DNA of 6,469 nt from SOIA01 sp050116035. Lineage in GTDB: Bacteria; Acidobacteriota; Aminicenantia; Aminicenantales; Aminicenantaceae. The stretch is from positions 1 through 6,469 of the forward strand of contig JASFPJ010000191.1 of the NCBI GenBank assembly GCA_050116035.1, read 5' to 3'. The notes below the pieces were generated by a model. That model worked only from the letters and a program-made list of their open reading frames with translations. It searched no databases and was not told where the DNA came from. How positions within the stretch are numbered: position 1 is the stretch's first letter; every line of letters begins with the position of its first letter. A program made the translations under genes and the position numbers. This document shows, in pieces, positions 5,225 to 6,469 of the stretch.

Positions 5225-5457
5225 ATGCACTGAGTGCTGTTCCTAAAAAACTCCAAAAAAGTGAATGAAAAGAATGTTTTAATGCTTCGTGCCCATTGAT
5301 GAATAAAGGTTTATAACAATGTGGACACAGTGTGGCCAAAATATCCAAATCAACCAAAAATGACTCGAATGCAAAACCTGAATGACTCAGTATAAATAAC
5401 TCAGGCTAAAGTTCAAAATAAGGGGAAAAGGGTGCACTTTATTTTATATGGGGATTT
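5225..5457. other. Intergenic region between the lipoprotein gene and tRNA-Lys
   Basis: No gene longer than about 15 codons is supported. A short dyad GCACTgAGTGC (5227-5237) follows the lipoprotein stop but has almost no loop and no T-run, so it is not a canonical terminator. The sequence downstream of the tRNA also lacks a clear intrinsic terminator. Confidence 0.4.
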
Positions 5458-5530
5458 TGACCCGTCCAGGACTCGAACCTGGAACCCGCGGATTAAGAGT
5501 CCGCTGCTCTACCAGTTGAGCTAACGGGCC
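5458..5530 (-). tRNA. tRNA-Lys (anticodon CUU)
   Basis: The minus strand folds into a full cloverleaf of 73 bases. The acceptor stem is GGCCCGT with ACGGGTC (one G-T pair). The D arm is GCTC...GAGC with the loop AACTGGTA. The anticodon stem is GCGGA/TCCGC around the loop CTCTTAA, so the anticodon is CTT, reading AAG lysine codons. The T arm is CCAGG/CCTGG with TTCGAGT, and the discriminator is A. The CCA end is not encoded and must be added by the CCA-adding enzyme. It stands alone, with its own promoter. Confidence 0.95.
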
Positions 5531-5543
5531 ATAAGTCCTAAAT

Positions 5544-5572
5544 AGTTTAGAAAAGTCCTTGAGTGTTGTCAA
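5544..5572 (-). promoter_or_regulatory. Promoter of the tRNA-Lys gene
   Basis: On the minus strand a perfect TTGACA (5567-5572) and TAAACT (5544-5549) are spaced by 17 bases. The predicted start is six to eight bases before the 5' end of the mature tRNA at 5530. Strength and position are typical of a stable-RNA promoter. No other gene needs to be invoked. Confidence 0.7.
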
Positions 5573-5605
5573 TAAAAAGGGGTCCAATCACCATTCTTAG
5601 CATGT

Positions 5606-5780
5606 GATTGTAGTGATAGGTTCGCAATGATATTTTTTGTACGAGATTGCCACGCTTCGCTCGCAATGACATGTCCAGGGAAGATTACCACGTCACTTCG
5701 CTCCTCGTAATGACACATTTCTGAAAAAAGGGGCCTGTCCCCCTTTTCTACCAATTTTCTGCATTGCACTCGCAATGACA
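5606..5780. repeat. Array of four REP-like palindromic units, period about 39 bp
   Basis: Four hairpin units share the outline ATTGC...GCAATGAC: 5607-5628 (ATTGT/GCAAT, wobble pair), 5646-5667 (ATTGC/GCAAT), 5684-5711 (ATTAC/GTAAT) and 5763-5776 (ATTGC ACTC GCAAT). Their starts are spaced 39, 38 and 79 bases, that is one, one and two periods. The second and third contain CTTCGCTC, familiar from the dispersed repeats that spuriously translate as CEERSD. A minus-strand open frame over this array is such a spurious translation and is not a gene. Confidence 0.75.
5726..5747. terminator. Hairpin AAAAGGGG/CCCCTTTT, terminator-like or part of the repeat
   Basis: An 8-bp perfect stem, AAAAGGGG with CCCCTTTT, encloses the loop CCTGTC. 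With A-tract and T-tract flanks it could terminate transcription from either side, but neither neighbouring gene reads towards it: the tRNA and rmuC both point away. It sits in the slot where the 39-bp periodicity of the repeat array would place another unit. The core GGGGCCTGTCCCC also resembles dispersed repeats of many genomes. Confidence 0.45.
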
Positions 5781-5790
5781 GGAGAGAATG

Positions 5791-5820
5791 TTTGCACGGG
5801 CTCAAAGTTTCTTTTATAAT
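5791..5820 (+). promoter_or_regulatory. Sigma70 promoter of rmuC
   Basis: A perfect TATAAT (5815-5820) is preceded by TTTGCA (5791-5796, 18-base spacer) or TTGCAC (5792-5797, 17-base spacer) as a weak -35 box. Transcription would begin near 5827, giving a short leader of about 18 bases before the ATG at 5845. Confidence 0.55.
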
Positions 5821-5844
5821 GCAGGCAACAAGGACTCGCTCTCG

Positions 5845-6469
5845 ATGAATGTGACCGTGTTCATAATTTTATTTGCAGCCGTACTTATACTTCTCTTTGT
5901 TTTCCTTATCTGGTTCCTGAAAAGAACCACCTCCAAAATCGATGAGATTAAATCTGCCCAGTCAGAAAACCAGGCACTGACTCTCATGCAGCAGCAGATC
6001 GGACAGCTTACCCAGAACATCAACCAGCAGCTCCAGAACATGAGTTCCCAATTCCAGAAAACAACGGGAAACATCGGAAGCACCTTGGGTGACGTCAAAA
6101 AGGACCTGGGGAAGATGGAAGAGGTGACACGTGAAGTTCTGGAAAAGGCAAAAAGTATATCAGGGCTCGAAGGCCTGCTCCGGGCACCAAAATTCCGCGG
6201 CGGATTCGGCGAGCTCTTTCTGGGTGACCTGCTGGCGCAAATCCTTCCTCCAGCTCACTACGAGCTCCAGTACAAATTTAAAAGCGGAGAAATGGTCGAT
6301 GCCATCGTCCGTCTCGGAAGCAACCTCGTCCCTATCGACGCAAAGTTTCCGTTGGAAAACTTCAAGAAATACTTAGAAGAAGAGAACCAGAAAGAAAAAG
6401 AGGATCTGAAGAAAAAATTCGTCATCGATGTTAAAAAACACATCGACGGGATCAGCCAAAAATACATCC
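5845..6469 (+). CDS. rmuC: DNA recombination protein RmuC, 3' end cut off by the window
   Basis: The first 208 residues are present and the frame is open to the window end. Residues 4-25 are an N-terminal membrane anchor (FIILFAAVLILLFVFLIWFL). A coiled coil rich in Q and N follows at about 30-105. The RmuC domain begins near 110 with LLRAPKFRGGFGELFLGDLL and continues through VDAIVRLGSNLVPIDAKFPL (about 151-170). The family usually has RGxWGE; here the tryptophan is F. RmuC proteins contain a nuclease-like fold and limit DNA inversions at short inverted repeats; the exact biochemical role is not settled. The start at 5845 has AAGGA ten bases upstream and a TATAAT promoter before it. Shadow frames on the other strand are ignored. 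The total length is expected to be about 350-450 aa. Confidence 0.92.
   Translation, partial: MNVTVFIILFAAVLILLFVFLIWFLKRTTSKIDEIKSAQSENQALTLMQQQIGQLTQNINQQLQNMSSQFQKTTGNIGSTLGDVKKDLGKMEEVTREVLEKAKSISGLEGLLRAPKFRGGFGELFLGDLLAQILPPAHYELQYKFKSGEMVDAIVRLGSNLVPIDAKFPLENFKKYLEEENQKEKEDLKKKFVIDVKKHIDGISQKYI

Noticed and set aside
5320..5364. 14-codon plus-strand ORF reading MWTQCGQNIQINQK behind AAAGG
   Set aside because: It faintly resembles the start of a zinc-ribbon protein but is too short, with only one cysteine, and nothing continues in other frames.
5569..5805. 78-codon minus-strand open frame containing CHYEERSDVV and similar strings
   Set aside because: It is the translation of the REP-like palindrome array and overlaps the tRNA promoter; such CEERSD-type frames are well-known spurious annotations.
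5814..6098. 94-codon minus-strand open frame rich in W, C and F
   Set aside because: It is antisense to the clear rmuC coding sequence, whose frame gives recognisable RmuC motifs.
1..6469. CRISPR array, riboswitch, phage genes or defence genes
   Set aside because: No spacer-repeat pattern, no known aptamer-like core and no nuclease, helicase or toxin motif was seen apart from the IS transposase and rmuC.

Overview
The window is bacterial, moderately AT-rich and probably chromosomal. It has sigma70-type promoters, one very good sigma54-type promoter, a tRNA-Lys gene without an encoded CCA end, an HD-GYP protein, a lipoprotein and an rmuC gene. This mix, with 'bad-neighbour' style palindromic repeats and a tryptophan-rich TPR tail, resembles Desulfobacterota or Nitrospirota-type genomes. 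That assignment is an inference from style, not a phylogenetic result.

Layout. Positions 1-142 hold only a weak open frame running off the left edge. From 143 to 2387 four genes lie on the minus strand. In transcription order they are a 56-aa two-helix membrane protein (2217-2387), an unrecognised 116-aa soluble protein (1795-2145), an unrecognised 69-aa helical protein (1441-1650) preceded by a possible 12-aa leader ORF, and an HD-GYP cyclic-di-GMP phosphodiesterase with a C-terminal zinc ribbon (143-1186). Upstream of the 56-aa gene is the broken C-terminal tail of a TPR protein (2401-2535) and a sigma70-like promoter (2569-2597).

Positions 2613-4048 are a complete 1436-bp insertion sequence of the ISNCY/IS1202-like type. 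It has one intact DDE transposase gene, tandemly doubled terminal repeats and a 15-16 bp target duplication. It landed directly upstream of the -35 box of the promoter at 2569-2597, in a short tandem repeat.

To the right, on the plus strand, are an unrecognised 74-aa protein (4317-4541) with its own promoter and a 127-aa lipoprotein with one Ig-like domain (4841-5224) behind a near-consensus sigma54 promoter. The tRNA-Lys(CUU) (5458-5530, minus strand) has a clear promoter. It is divergent from rmuC (5845 to the right edge, truncated), which has a TATAAT promoter. The space between them is filled by a roughly 39-bp periodic array of REP-like hairpins and a terminator-like stem.

No defence system, CRISPR array or obvious new multi-gene system is visible. 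The most useful observations are the sigma54-controlled lipoprotein, the hairpin array with a compensatory base pair, the doubled IS ends, and small genes that automatic annotation would probably miss.
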